DNA of 62,510 nt from a virus, in IMG/VR virus record IMGVR_UViG_3300035698_030975, positions 1 through 62,510 of that record, one strand, 5' to 3'. Shown here piece after piece: positions 42,584-51,410 of the stretch. Made by a program: the position numbers and the translations under genes. Each line of letters begins with the position of its first letter. Position 1 is the first letter of the stretch. The notes below the pieces were generated by a model that searched no databases, had not been told where the DNA came from, and was given only the letters and a program-made list of their open reading frames with translations.

Positions 42584-43237
42584 TTAGATTAGATTGTGAT
42601 ATATGCTTTTAAATATTTCCCTTTTCCTTGGTAACCACCTCGGGCTGTGTGAATAGAGCCAGCGATAAATTTTCTCAACTTGATTAATGCCACCATAAAG
42701 AATTCTATAAGTCCCATTTCCAGGATGAATTGTTGCCAAATTAACATTGCAACAACCCTGTAATTTATTTCTAGTAACATTTAAAAAAGATTGTGTCCCC
42801 AAAAATTGCAGTCTTGGTTTTTTTGCAATATATTGAGGTTTTTCTAAATGAATACAACCATCTCCATCAAAATACCCCAACAAAAAACTACAATCATATC
42901 TTTCGTCAATATCCGGATAATCAAAATGATGACTTTTGTCTGAGCTAAATCCCCATTTAATCAAATCACAACCCATTTTCTTTCGACACACCCTCAATCG
43001 CACTTCTACATCATCTATCATTTTATAATAAACTTCCTTAATCGGTAAATTAGAATTTAGATCTGCTTTAAATTTTTTCAAGTGTCCAACATCACCCTTT
43101 TTTAACATCAAAGCAACGCCTACCACATTTTCACCATTCCTCATCAAACAACCATCTGCCGACAAAAACCCCAACCAGTACGCTTTAAGATGATTGTCTA
43201 TATCTTCAAAAAAGGATTCATCTACTATATATCTCAT
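42584..43237 (-). CDS. Free-standing LAGLIDADG homing endonuclease
   Basis: A 217-residue protein with two LAGLIDADG motifs, W-L-G-F-L-S-A-D-G near residue 22 and L-L-G-Y-F-D-G-D-G near 120, so a monomeric two-motif enzyme. It is not inside an intein or recognisable intron. Such enzymes cut an unoccupied site and spread their own gene. It has its own terminator. Confidence 0.85.
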   Translation of the reverse strand: MRYIVDESFFEDIDNHLKAYWLGFLSADGCLMRNGENVVGVALMLKKGDVGHLKKFKADLNSNLPIKEVYYKMIDDVEVRLRVCRKKMGCDLIKWGFSSDKSHHFDYPDIDERYDCSFLLGYFDGDGCIHLEKPQYIAKKPRLQFLGTQSFLNVTRNKLQGCCNVNLATIHPGNGTYRILYGGINQVEKIYRWLYSHSPRWLPRKREIFKSIYHNLI

Positions 43238-43279
43238 AATAATATAGTAGTGTGTTGACTTACCAATTTTATTATTATT

Positions 43280-43564
43280 TCAAGAAATTTGGACTTTCTT
43301 TGCAGCTAATGCTTCACAAATCTTACAAGGTCGCAAATTTACCATTCTATGACATCCTGTACATTTATAAGGATCAACAGTTGATACGGATTTATGTTCT
43401 ATTCTTATAGCATTTTTTCGAGGTTTGCCTCCTGAACGAATATATTGCCCCACAGTTTCCCGAGACATTTTTAATTCTTTAGCTATTTTGGTGTAACTAT
43501 ATCCTTGTGCTCTAAGATTAAGCATTTGTTGAACTTGTTGGGGAGGTTTAGGTTTTCTAGCCAT
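43280..43564 (-). CDS. HTH protein with C-terminal zinc ribbon
   Basis: A 94-residue DNA-binding protein. The helix-turn-helix G-Y-S-Y-T-K-I-A-K-E-L-K-M-S-R-E-T-V-G-Q-Y-I covers about 21-42, like resolvase-type HTHs. Two CxxC pairs (C-T-G-C and C-K-I-C) follow near 69-85. It lies downstream of cas3 on the same strand, so it may regulate the CRISPR locus or be unrelated. Confidence 0.65.
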   Translation of the reverse strand: MARKPKPPQQVQQMLNLRAQGYSYTKIAKELKMSRETVGQYIRSGGKPRKNAIRIEHKSVSTVDPYKCTGCHRMVNLRPCKICEALAAKKVQIS

Positions 43565-43664
43565 AATGTGTTTAAAAACTTTCAGGATAATGTTGTACGG
43601 TATTTTTCAACCGTGGATACTTTCATCTGTGTAGAACCGCATTTTTCAGCCGTCTTCTATGTTG

Positions 43665-43684
43665 CTCTGCTCTAAATTGCAGAG
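43665..43684 (-). repeat. CTCTGC/GCAGAG hairpin downstream of cas3
   Basis: CTCTGC (43665-43670) and GCAGAG (43679-43684) form a 6-bp stem just after the cas3 stop. The stem core equals that of the CRISPR repeat, though flanks differ. It could be a weak terminator or a decayed repeat. Confidence 0.4.
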
Positions 43685-43689
43685 AATAA

Positions 43690-45906
43690 TCAATTCCTCA
43701 TACGTATATCCGACATAATTCCTAGAGCAAAAGGATAGGGTAATGATGGCTCTTGGTATTCTCCTTGCCAAATCAAAATTCCTTCATCATTTTTTCTCGC
43801 TAAATTAGGACATTTTTCTAACTTATTTTCATAAATTGACACAGAATTTCTAGTTAAAGATTTATCAGAAAACTCTACTTCACCTATAACCACTGTTATT
43901 TTAGGATCTTTAATTACTCGACAGCATTCGCCTATCAATTCCATTTTCATTTCTCGCTCTAATTTAGCTAATCCTTCAATTGTAAAAGAGTGTTTTGCTC
44001 CTTTAATGCGAGAAAATCCTCTTTGTAATTCTCTCTCTATAGCGATATTTGCTAAATGAGGTTCAATTTCTCCGCCAGTTTCTCTCCATAAATCGCGGAA
44101 AATATTAGTCCCATTAGCAAATTGTGGATTCTTTGAAAAATGAAGGATGTCTCGAAGTTCTAAAACTGTTAGCGAGTCACAATCAAAAATATCATCCCTG
44201 TTAATTCTTCCAAGTAATTGTAATATGTTTATAACTGGACCTATTTCTCTAAAACCTTTTTTGAAAGAAAGATCGAGTCCAAATTCCACACAAGTTGTAG
44301 CAACTAAAATAAAAGTTTCATTTCGTTTAATTTTCTCTATTACTTCCTTAAGAATTATTTCTCGGTGTTCGGGAGTTAAACAAGTAGAAAGATGTAATAC
44401 TCTTTCTGATCCCAATTCATCTTTAAGAGCAAGAGCTATATTTGCAGTTGTTTTAATTGTATTAAAAACAGAAATTAAAGGCCCTTGGTCAAGAGATACT
44501 TCTTTGCATAATAAATTAACAACTCCTTTTAGATTTAAAGGGGTTGAATTATATTCAACTATAACCCTTTTTCTTTCTAGTTGTTTTGCTTTGTTAACAA
44601 ATTCTTCCGAAATTAAAGAAATTGGTTTTCCACTAAATCCGCTTACCTGTTTGATTCTCTTATTTTCCCAAAAGCGATGAAGAGATCCAGAAGCAAAAGT
44701 AACTTTACATCCCAATTCGGTTGTTAGAAACTCTAATCGTTGCAAGGCAAGAGGCCATAAATTCATAGGTATCGAAGCATGACATTCGTCTATAACTATG
44801 TGTGATCCAGCAAGTTGATAGTATTTTCTTAATTTGCTTGGATGATTAGAAAAAAGTGTTTCAAAAAATTGTACCGCTGTTGTCACAACAATAGGAGATG
44901 ACCATGTTTTTGAAAAAGTTTTAGCCAAATTTTGACCATTAACTTCTTTTTCTTTGTTAAATTTAAGCTGATGGTGATCTTCGGCAACTATAGGGTTTAA
45001 TTCCGAATCTTCATTAATTTGTAGACCTTCTCTAAGTTTCCTGACGTGTTGCGAAATAATTGTAATGTAAGGAGCTACACAAATCAATTTTCGAGGATGA
45101 GAAGATAAGCCATATGCTGTTGTGGCAAAAGTTTTTCCTAATCCAACCAAAGCGCCACAAAACGTATAAGGCGTCGATTCTGCTTGACGACAAGTAGAAT
45201 AAAGTTCATTTCTTAAATCTCCTCTTGGTCCTGGGGATGTTAGTGTTTCGAGATGCCCATCTAAATTAGCTAAAAATTTTGGATCAAGAGGGACTCCATC
45301 GGGAGGAGAAATGCCATAATGTTCAGATGTATTCCAATAATCTGCATCGGTCAAACAGGAAAATGCTAAACGAAGTAAATCAGAAGAAAATTTGTCAAAT
45401 TCGGGTTTGGGAGGAAGATCTAAATCAACACATTCTCGATGAATTGTTAGTAATTCATCGAGAATGCTATCTGTATATTCTGCCGTTGTTCCTTGAAAAG
45501 CCATATAAGGACAACGATCAATGATAAGATCGAAAATTCTATATTTTATTTTTGAACGCGTCCAATTTGACATGCCTATGTGGTGTCCAAAAACCATTAA
45601 AGCAGATAGATTATCTCCTTCTCTTAAAAAAGCTGCCGAACCTGCATCTGGGTGTATAGGCATCTTCCCTGCTATTTTTCCTTTTAAAACATCTTGAGAA
45701 GGAGGAGCTAATTTTCCTAAATCATGAAGAATAACAGAACGAATAACAATCTGTTCTAATTGTACAAAAAGTTCTTCTCTTAAATAAGGACGAATTATCT
45801 CCAAATTATGTAATGCTCTATTCCGCGAACCAATCACATGGTCTTCATATAATTGATGGGGTATAAGTTTATTTTTTACCAGTTTTTCTGAATGAGCAAT
45901 ATACAT
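43690..45906 (-). CDS. cas3: Cas3 HD nuclease-helicase (type I-C)
   Basis: Cas3 is recruited by the target-bound Cascade complex and unwinds and degrades the DNA. The 738-residue protein carries the HD domain (H61-D62 in L-H-D-L-G-K, H-P-D-A-G, G-H-H-I), then helicase motifs: Walker A G-A-L-V-G-L-G-K-T (251-259), D-E-C-H box (373-376) and motif VI Q-L-L-G-R-I-N-R. It lies downstream of the array rather than first in the operon. A CRISPR-repeat-like hairpin stands 20 bases before its ATG; the ribosome site itself is weak. Confidence 0.93.
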   Translation of the reverse strand: MYIAHSEKLVKNKLIPHQLYEDHVIGSRNRALHNLEIIRPYLREELFVQLEQIVIRSVILHDLGKLAPPSQDVLKGKIAGKMPIHPDAGSAAFLREGDNLSALMVFGHHIGMSNWTRSKIKYRIFDLIIDRCPYMAFQGTTAEYTDSILDELLTIHRECVDLDLPPKPEFDKFSSDLLRLAFSCLTDADYWNTSEHYGISPPDGVPLDPKFLANLDGHLETLTSPGPRGDLRNELYSTCRQAESTPYTFCGALVGLGKTFATTAYGLSSHPRKLICVAPYITIISQHVRKLREGLQINEDSELNPIVAEDHHQLKFNKEKEVNGQNLAKTFSKTWSSPIVVTTAVQFFETLFSNHPSKLRKYYQLAGSHIVIDECHASIPMNLWPLALQRLEFLTTELGCKVTFASGSLHRFWENKRIKQVSGFSGKPISLISEEFVNKAKQLERKRVIVEYNSTPLNLKGVVNLLCKEVSLDQGPLISVFNTIKTTANIALALKDELGSERVLHLSTCLTPEHREIILKEVIEKIKRNETFILVATTCVEFGLDLSFKKGFREIGPVINILQLLGRINRDDIFDCDSLTVLELRDILHFSKNPQFANGTNIFRDLWRETGGEIEPHLANIAIERELQRGFSRIKGAKHSFTIEGLAKLEREMKMELIGECCRVIKDPKITVVIGEVEFSDKSLTRNSVSIYENKLEKCPNLARKNDEGILIWQGEYQEPSLPYPFALGIMSDIRMRN

Positions 45907-45926
45907 GTTTGATTTTTACCATACCA

Positions 45927-45951
45927 TTTTAATTAGCTCTGCAAAACAGAG
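45927..45951 (-). repeat. CRISPR-repeat-like hairpin in the cas3 leader
   Basis: A 25-bp version of the repeat core (TTTTAATTAGCTCTG, short A-loop, CAGAG) stands 20 bases upstream of the cas3 start codon. A further decayed repeat piece (TTTCAACAGAGGTTGATAT) lies at 45969-45987. It may be an old array end, or a leader hairpin recognised by Cas5. It shares a T-for-C change with the orphan element at 28523. Confidence 0.75.
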
Positions 45952-46016
45952 ATTCGTCACTCAGTTGATTTCAACAGAGGTTGATATGTGAGATTCCGGC
46001 ACGCCACCGCCGTGGT

Positions 46017-47618
46017 GTTTCAATTAGCTCTGCAAAAAACAGAGGTTGTTATACTGTCGCCATTCGTGTCCGCGATGGGGCTGGTAGCCGTTTCAATTAG
46101 CTCTGTAAAAAACAGAGGTTGTTATACACGCTTGCTTCAGCACAAGTTGGCTGGTGGTGAGACGTTTCAATTAGCTCTGTTCAATTAGCTCTGTTCAATT
46201 AGCTCTGTAAAAACAGAGGTTGTTATTTTCAACGGTCGAGTCTACGACGACGGCTACTTACGCCGGTTTCAATTAGCTCTGTAAAAAACAGAGGTTGTTA
46301 TTGGTTTTTCGGTGCTGTTGCAGACCACCAAAGCTCAAGTTTCAATTAGCTCTGTAAAAAACAGAGGTTGTTATTTCCCAGGCATGTGGCGGTTACTGCC
46401 TTTAATGTCGAATGTTTCAATTAGCTCTGTAAAAAACAGAGGTTGTTATATGACTTGCACAGGGTAGCTGTGTGATTTTTACCCCCGTTTCAATTAGCTC
46501 TGTAAAAAACAGAGGTTGTTATAAGTGTAGAATAACAAACAAAACAAAGGAGAAGAATGTTTCAATTAGCTCTGTAAAAAACAGAAGTTGTTATTCAAAC
46601 CTATCCTGCTATATTCACGCCGAAAATGCGATTGTTTCAATTAGCTCTGTAAAAAACAGAGGTTGTTATGTCCACCTTGTCGGTGCTTTTGCCTTTGTTT
46701 ATCAAAGTTTCAATTAGCTCTGTAAAAAACAGAGGTTGTTATTATAAAACGGCTGGTGCGGTAACCTTCGCGTAATGGTTTCAATTAGCTCTGTAAAAAA
46801 CAGAGGTTGTTATATTTGCGAAGCAACCGTTACCAGCATCCACCACACGGGCGTTTCAATTAGCTCTGTAAAAAACAGAGGTTGTTATCGGGACGAAAAA
46901 ACAAACGATTTCGGGCTATTATGAGTTTCAATTAGCTCTGTAAAAAACAGAGGTTGTTATAACGGCAACTGTTGTTCACCACCTGGGGAAAGATGCAAGC
47001 GTTTCAATTAGCTCTGTAAAAAACAGAGGTTGTTATGTTTCGGGTGTGCCTTCGTCAGTGGTTCGGACATGGTTTCAATTAGCTCTGTAAAAAACAGAGG
47101 TTGTTATGCGGGTAATTTCGTAGTTGCCATCGACAACCCCCTGTTAGTTTCAATTAGCTCTGTAAAAAACAGAGGTTGTTATCAGAAATTGCGGCGTGGC
47201 TTGGCTTGCGTGGGTACTAGTTTCAATTAGCTCTGTAAAAAACAGAGGTTGTTATAAACGCGAAGCTGGGGACACTGAGAGGGTATAGAGAGTTTCAATT
47301 AGCTCTGTAAAAAACAGAGGTTGTTATGTTGGTGGATTGGAAATCGGCGAGTCTGCCCAACGATCGTTTCAATTAGCTCTGTAAAAAACAGAGGTTGTTA
47401 TAAAAAATGGATGCCCGAGACTTGGATTTTTCATCGAGTTTCAATTAGCTCTGTAAAAAACAGAGGTTGTTATGCTTGGCAAAGCGGCTGCCTTCGTAAA
47501 TGTATCGCTCGTTTCAATTAGCTCTGTAAAAAACAGAGGTTGTTATGCCGTCAAAGACGGCAAGGTTTCAAAAGGGGTTTCAGTTTCAATTAGCTCTGTA
47601 AAAAACAGAGGTTGTTAT
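46017..47618 (-). CRISPR. CRISPR array: 22 repeats of 36 bp, 21 spacers
   Basis: On the plus strand each repeat begins GTTTCAATTAGCTCTG and ends ACAGAGGTTGTTAT; read on the minus strand it ends in ATTGAAAC, the usual type I handle, and forms a CTCTGT/ACAGAG hairpin. Transcription is therefore on the minus strand, like the cas genes. Spacers are 35-40 bp. Repeat 1 (46017) and repeat 8 (46559) have single changes, and repeat 3 (46164-46226) is stretched by tandem copies of its first half. These variants lie at the leader-distal end, as expected for old repeats. Many spacers are more GC-rich than the phage. Confidence 0.98.
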
Positions 47619-47798
47619 AGCGTTGGTTATAACTCCTTACCAAAAAAGAGTTTACGACTGACAATTCGAGCGGTCCTACAAAATCTTACTAATTTGTTAA
47701 ATTGTAGAATTGCCATTCTTACAAATCCTTTAATGATAAGGAGTTACAACCGCGAGAGGTCGCAGTGATTTTTGCGTCACTGGACCTCTCGCAAAGAG
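47619..47798 (-). promoter_or_regulatory. CRISPR leader region with terminator-like hairpin
   Basis: The 180 bp between cas7 and the first transcribed repeat hold a strong hairpin next to the cas7 stop (GCGAGAGGTC 47752-47761 with GACCTCTCGC 47783-47792, plus an inner 6-bp CAGTGA/TCACTG stem), which probably ends or processes the cas mRNA. A 15-bp inverted repeat (47625-47639 and 47737-47751, one mismatch) brackets the AT-rich leader. No clear promoter hexamers were identified. Confidence 0.6.
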
Positions 47799-48698
47799 TT
47801 AAAACCTAGCCAGATCTTCTACAGCAAAATCAAAATCTGGTTGGGGTATATTATAGTCGCCCAGACAGGTGGGGTTTGGAACCTTAGCTGTCGGGGTGAG
47901 TTTTTCCCAAAACATATAGGGATCAAAGCTACAATTAGCGCTAGTGTGGTCTGCCCACCACCCGTTTAACCATCTAATAGAACCGCCAGGACGACTTGTT
48001 GACGTTGATGTTAACCACATGTGCTTCATGGTATTCTTAAAAACATCAATGTCTTCTTCTGTGGTCCAACATCGTTGTCCTAAATGAGGATTAACGTCCA
48101 TGCGCACAACGTAAAGTCCGTGTAGAACTCGTTTCTTGGCTTGGGGAGCCAATGTCCCTTGCTTTTCGGTCATGTGATAGTCTTGTATGGGAGCCATGCG
48201 ACTAATAGTATCTTCTTGGATACTCACCGGAGCAACAGATTGTCCACAGGTCATTGTAATACAACCTGTTTTCTTAAAATTAAGAGCCGCCTTATCGCCA
48301 TCTTTTTCTTCTAAGGCAGTAGTTCCAAAAAGACGAACATCTATGTAGCGATCACACCATCTTTCTTCACCACCTTTTTTCAGCAAATCAAAAGACATTT
48401 TAATTGCCTCTTGCGGAGTCTCGGCCTCTGGAAAACCTCTTTGAAAAGACTCAAAAATATGAAACCTTTCAGGATCAAATTGGAATTTTTCCATAAATTC
48501 CCCAAAGACTGGAGATTCATGATCCACGAATTGATCGCGTTCTTTTCGTTTCATGGATTCTGGGCTTATGATTCCATTCCCATTCATTGTGGTTCTGGGT
48601 CGTCCTTCAAAATCGGGATCGCCATTGCCATTACCTCCTTCAACCTCAACCAACCACAAACCACTACTTCGTCGAGTCAACAAATTTCTTCCACTCAT
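47799..48698 (-). CDS. cas7: Cas7 (type I-C, Csd2)
   Basis: Backbone subunit of type I-C Cascade that coats the crRNA spacer. The 299-residue protein begins with the family pattern V-E-V-E-G-G-N-G-N-G-D-P-D followed by G-R-P-R-T and a K-R-K-E-R segment, then L-F-G-T and S-V-A-P-V-S. AGGAT precedes the ATG. It is the third gene of the effector operon. Confidence 0.93.
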   Translation of the reverse strand: MSGRNLLTRRSSGLWLVEVEGGNGNGDPDFEGRPRTTMNGNGIISPESMKRKERDQFVDHESPVFGEFMEKFQFDPERFHIFESFQRGFPEAETPQEAIKMSFDLLKKGGEERWCDRYIDVRLFGTTALEEKDGDKAALNFKKTGCITMTCGQSVAPVSIQEDTISRMAPIQDYHMTEKQGTLAPQAKKRVLHGLYVVRMDVNPHLGQRCWTTEEDIDVFKNTMKHMWLTSTSTSRPGGSIRWLNGWWADHTSANCSFDPYMFWEKLTPTAKVPNPTCLGDYNIPQPDFDFAVEDLARF

Positions 48699-48744
48699 CT
48701 TTTCATCCTTTAAGTGAACAAAAACTTTAGTAAACTTTCATTCG

Positions 48745-48773
48745 CTCTGAGTTATTAGTCTAAGTTTTCAGAG
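48745..48773 (-). repeat. CTCTGA/TCAGAG hairpin between cas8c and cas7
   Basis: A perfect 6-bp stem with a 17-nt loop lies in the 85-bp gap between cas8c and cas7. Its stem core is that of the CRISPR repeat. It may be a processing or regulatory hairpin, or chance. Confidence 0.35.
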
Positions 48774-48783
48774 ATTAGATTTT

Positions 48784-49200
48784 TTATCCTTTTGGTTCGG
48801 GAATTTCTACTTCAATTTCATTTTCTTCCTTTTTTTCGTCTTTGGCGGTGTTAGCGGGTTTATAACTATAACCAGTTGCCAAGAGAATTATTTCTTGAGG
48901 ATTTAATTGCGTGGGATATTCTGCATTAGGAACAAGCACATTTAATCGTTCCACAAGTTCTCGATATACCTTACGTCCTATTGGTGATCTATTTGTGCTC
49001 TCTGCCCAATTTAGATATGTGTGGAATGAAGCAAGAAAACTTCGATATGCTTGCAATGGATTGATATAAGCCATTTTAGTGTGACGCATGCCAATCAATA
49101 TAAAAGGAGGTTTTCTATTGCCAGTGTTTTTATAGTAATTTTTCTGTATGGAGTCGGCAATAGAAAAAAGCCGACCTAAACAATAGCTCCAATTATCCAT
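48784..49200 (-). CDS. cas11c: Cas11c small subunit from internal start in cas8c
   Basis: In type I-C systems the small subunit is known to be made from an internal start in cas8c. Here AAGGAG (49207-49212) lies exactly 6 nt before an in-frame ATG (49198-49200) encoding M-D-N-W-S-Y-C-L-G-R-L-F, giving 138 residues of helical protein. Both the ribosome site and length support it. Confidence 0.8.
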   Translation of the reverse strand: MDNWSYCLGRLFSIADSIQKNYYKNTGNRKPPFILIGMRHTKMAYINPLQAYRSFLASFHTYLNWAESTNRSPIGRKVYRELVERLNVLVPNAEYPTQLNPQEIILLATGYSYKPANTAKDEKKEENEIEVEIPEPKG

Positions 49201-50601
49201 GAAAGTCTCCTTACGAATTTGTTGTTTGTGAAGAAGAATGTTTCCCAAGGCGACCAAATAACTTAGTTCACTAGGGTTTGTGACAAAACGAGAAACGCAG
49301 GTGGTTCGCATGTGAGCTACATTGTAGGCATAAAATTTAATCATCATTTCTACAACAGATTTATTTCCCAAAAATAACTCGTAAACATCGCCCATACTAA
49401 ATCTGGGAATGGTGTTTGCTTCAAACGATGTGCCATTTCTAAATGACCAAACGTTATTCAAACATCTAAAAAGTTTCTGAACATTTGGCGCTCGTAGTCG
49501 CTCTTCGCCTAAATTATTATGAATGCCATCTTGCCATTCTTTTAATTGTTTTATAAGGGTTTCTGATGAAACGCTTTGTGAATAAACCACAGAATGATTG
49601 GAGCCATGAAGTCCTTCGCGTATCAAAATAATTTTGCCCGGAGGAATATTGCCTCCCTGTTGGTTAAGAGCAGCAAGAAGATTATGAACTTCAATATCCC
49701 AATCTTCTTCTCCTTCACAATAGCCTTGGATAACTTTTTCTTGAAAAGGAAGTAGCGTACTTACAACTCGATATTTTCTACCTTTTTTATTGGACTTTCT
49801 TTTTATGTTTTTGGGCGGAAAATCATAAGACCACCACAACCCTCCTTCTTTGCCGAATATGTTTTCTTCGCTAAGAATAAAATTAACAACTTTGGCTAAT
49901 TTTTGTTTGGTTTGCTCTCCAACTTTAAAGGCGTCGGTGCCATTTAATCCAAACCGACAAAACGATTTTTCAGCTTTATTTCGCGTATAAAGACGTATTT
50001 GTCCAGAATAAGTCCTAGTAGCAAAATTCGTTTCTTCATATCCCGCAAGTGGATTTCCAAAACAATCTTTTTCTTCTTCTTCTGTATTTTCTCCTTTAAA
50101 AAGAACCTCATTCAACGCACGCAAAGTAATTTCACTTTGAACGGGATTTGGAAAAGAATAAGGATTGTGAACTTCTAAGGCAACATATGCTTTAGCTTTT
50201 GTTTTCTCTTTTAAAATTTCTATAAATTCTTCTATATTTATTTTGCTGATTCGTTCAGTTAAATTTTGTAAAGCCACAAACTCATCACTAGTTCCCATTT
50301 TTGCCAATATGCAAGTTCGCTCAAAGGTTTTGGTGATTTTGGTGGCGGACTTTTTGCCCTTTGGATCAAATAAAAATCCAAGACCATACTCCCAATTGCT
50401 TTGTTTATAATGACGAAGTTCAACGGGATCAATTTCCTCTACCGATTCAATTTGTCCTTCGTCATTAACTTTAACTTCGAATGTTTTCGCTTTCTTCGGG
50501 TCAGGATATTTACATAGTCTATAGTGCCACGATTCCTCATCCTCGGGAATTATTCCCCAAGATTCCAAACTATTAGCGATAGACATCATTTCATTTAGCA
50601 T
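48784..50601 (-). CDS. cas8c: Cas8c large subunit (Csd1)
   Basis: Large subunit of type I-C Cascade, involved in PAM recognition and Cas3 recruitment. The 605-residue length and the C-terminal signature (C-L-G-R-L-F-S-I-A-D-S-I-Q, then A-Y-R-S-F-L-A-S-F) fit Csd1. Its ATG overlaps the cas5 stop by one base (TAATG). An internal ribosome site before residue 468 would also produce Cas11c. A Lys/Glu-rich disordered tail ends the protein. Confidence 0.92.
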   Translation of the reverse strand: MLNEMMSIANSLESWGIIPEDEESWHYRLCKYPDPKKAKTFEVKVNDEGQIESVEEIDPVELRHYKQSNWEYGLGFLFDPKGKKSATKITKTFERTCILAKMGTSDEFVALQNLTERISKINIEEFIEILKEKTKAKAYVALEVHNPYSFPNPVQSEITLRALNEVLFKGENTEEEEKDCFGNPLAGYEETNFATRTYSGQIRLYTRNKAEKSFCRFGLNGTDAFKVGEQTKQKLAKVVNFILSEENIFGKEGGLWWSYDFPPKNIKRKSNKKGRKYRVVSTLLPFQEKVIQGYCEGEEDWDIEVHNLLAALNQQGGNIPPGKIILIREGLHGSNHSVVYSQSVSSETLIKQLKEWQDGIHNNLGEERLRAPNVQKLFRCLNNVWSFRNGTSFEANTIPRFSMGDVYELFLGNKSVVEMMIKFYAYNVAHMRTTCVSRFVTNPSELSYLVALGNILLHKQQIRKETFMDNWSYCLGRLFSIADSIQKNYYKNTGNRKPPFILIGMRHTKMAYINPLQAYRSFLASFHTYLNWAESTNRSPIGRKVYRELVERLNVLVPNAEYPTQLNPQEIILLATGYSYKPANTAKDEKKEENEIEVEIPEPKG

Positions 50602-51323
50602 TATTGCACCCTAACTCCAGTTTTGATTCTGCCGTAAATATATTCAAGTTGTTGTTGAAACTCTGGATTTGAAAATGTCAACAAATCATCCTTTAAGCAC
50701 ACGTCCACATCGGAATATTTCAACATGCCCTGTACTATGGGAACGTTGTTTTTGAACTTGCCACGTTTTTCTGGCGGCACATCTGTTCGGTAGATGAGAG
50801 CATCTAAAAAACTAGGAATGACATGAGAGTAATTAATTTCAACTGGGGTGGTGGGAATGGTAAGTTCTATTGCCATAAATTCCTTATGCCCTAGAGAAAC
50901 AGGATATCTTGATTGCCCTTTAGCAATTCGGCGGAAAAATTGGGATTGAAAAGAATGTGCCCTACCACCAATTTTGGATCTAACTAGAGCTAAAATTTGA
51001 AAACGAGGCTTGGACAAAATTCCCAAACACATTTGAAGAGGACTATCAAATTTAATACTAGAGCCTTTGCGCAGGTGTGTTTTTGAGTTGGTAGCCCAAA
51101 CTTCATAGGTGGGAAAATTACATGTGGCTACGGCAATTGGTTCTATTTGCAATCCAGTTTTTTCATCATCACCACCAATGATTGAGTTAATCATTCCATA
51201 ACAAGCTGTTTTAGGGGGTAATGGGTAACTTTTGGCTACAGGCAACCCATCAGCGGGATCGGCAAACATCCCAAAATCACCAGCAATTTCAAATGCAATA
51301 GGATACAATTCATGCTTTGTCAT
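50601..51323 (-). CDS. cas5c: Cas5c (Csd5-type) pre-crRNA endonuclease
   Basis: In type I-C, which lacks Cas6, Cas5c cuts the repeat hairpin to make crRNAs and caps the 5' handle. The 240-residue protein has F-E-I-A-G-D-F-G-M-F, S-Y-P-L-P-P-K-T-A-C-Y-G-M-I (a Tyr/Lys-rich catalytic region) and a C-terminal R-I-K-T-G-V-R. It is the first gene of the operon. Confidence 0.92.
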   Translation of the reverse strand: MTKHELYPIAFEIAGDFGMFADPADGLPVAKSYPLPPKTACYGMINSIIGGDDEKTGLQIEPIAVATCNFPTYEVWATNSKTHLRKGSSIKFDSPLQMCLGILSKPRFQILALVRSKIGGRAHSFQSQFFRRIAKGQSRYPVSLGHKEFMAIELTIPTTPVEINYSHVIPSFLDALIYRTDVPPEKRGKFKNNVPIVQGMLKYSDVDVCLKDDLLTFSNPEFQQQLEYIYGRIKTGVRVQ

Positions 51324-51410
51324 TGTTCTTTTCTCCGAATAAAACAGGTGAAACCAACACTATCGCCCACTCAAAAACTATGAATAAATCCTAAGTTGAA
51401 AACCTCTTTT

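Noticed and set aside
44147-44680. 177-residue plus-strand ORF opposite cas3
   Set aside because: It is antisense to conserved helicase motifs of cas3, has no ribosome site and no protein-like motif, so it is a shadow ORF.
46472-47521. Several plus-strand ORFs with a repeated V-S-I-S-S-V-K-N-R-G-C-Y peptide
   Set aside because: They are translations of the CRISPR repeat itself. The repeat plus a ~37-bp spacer keeps frames open by chance; there are no ribosome sites.
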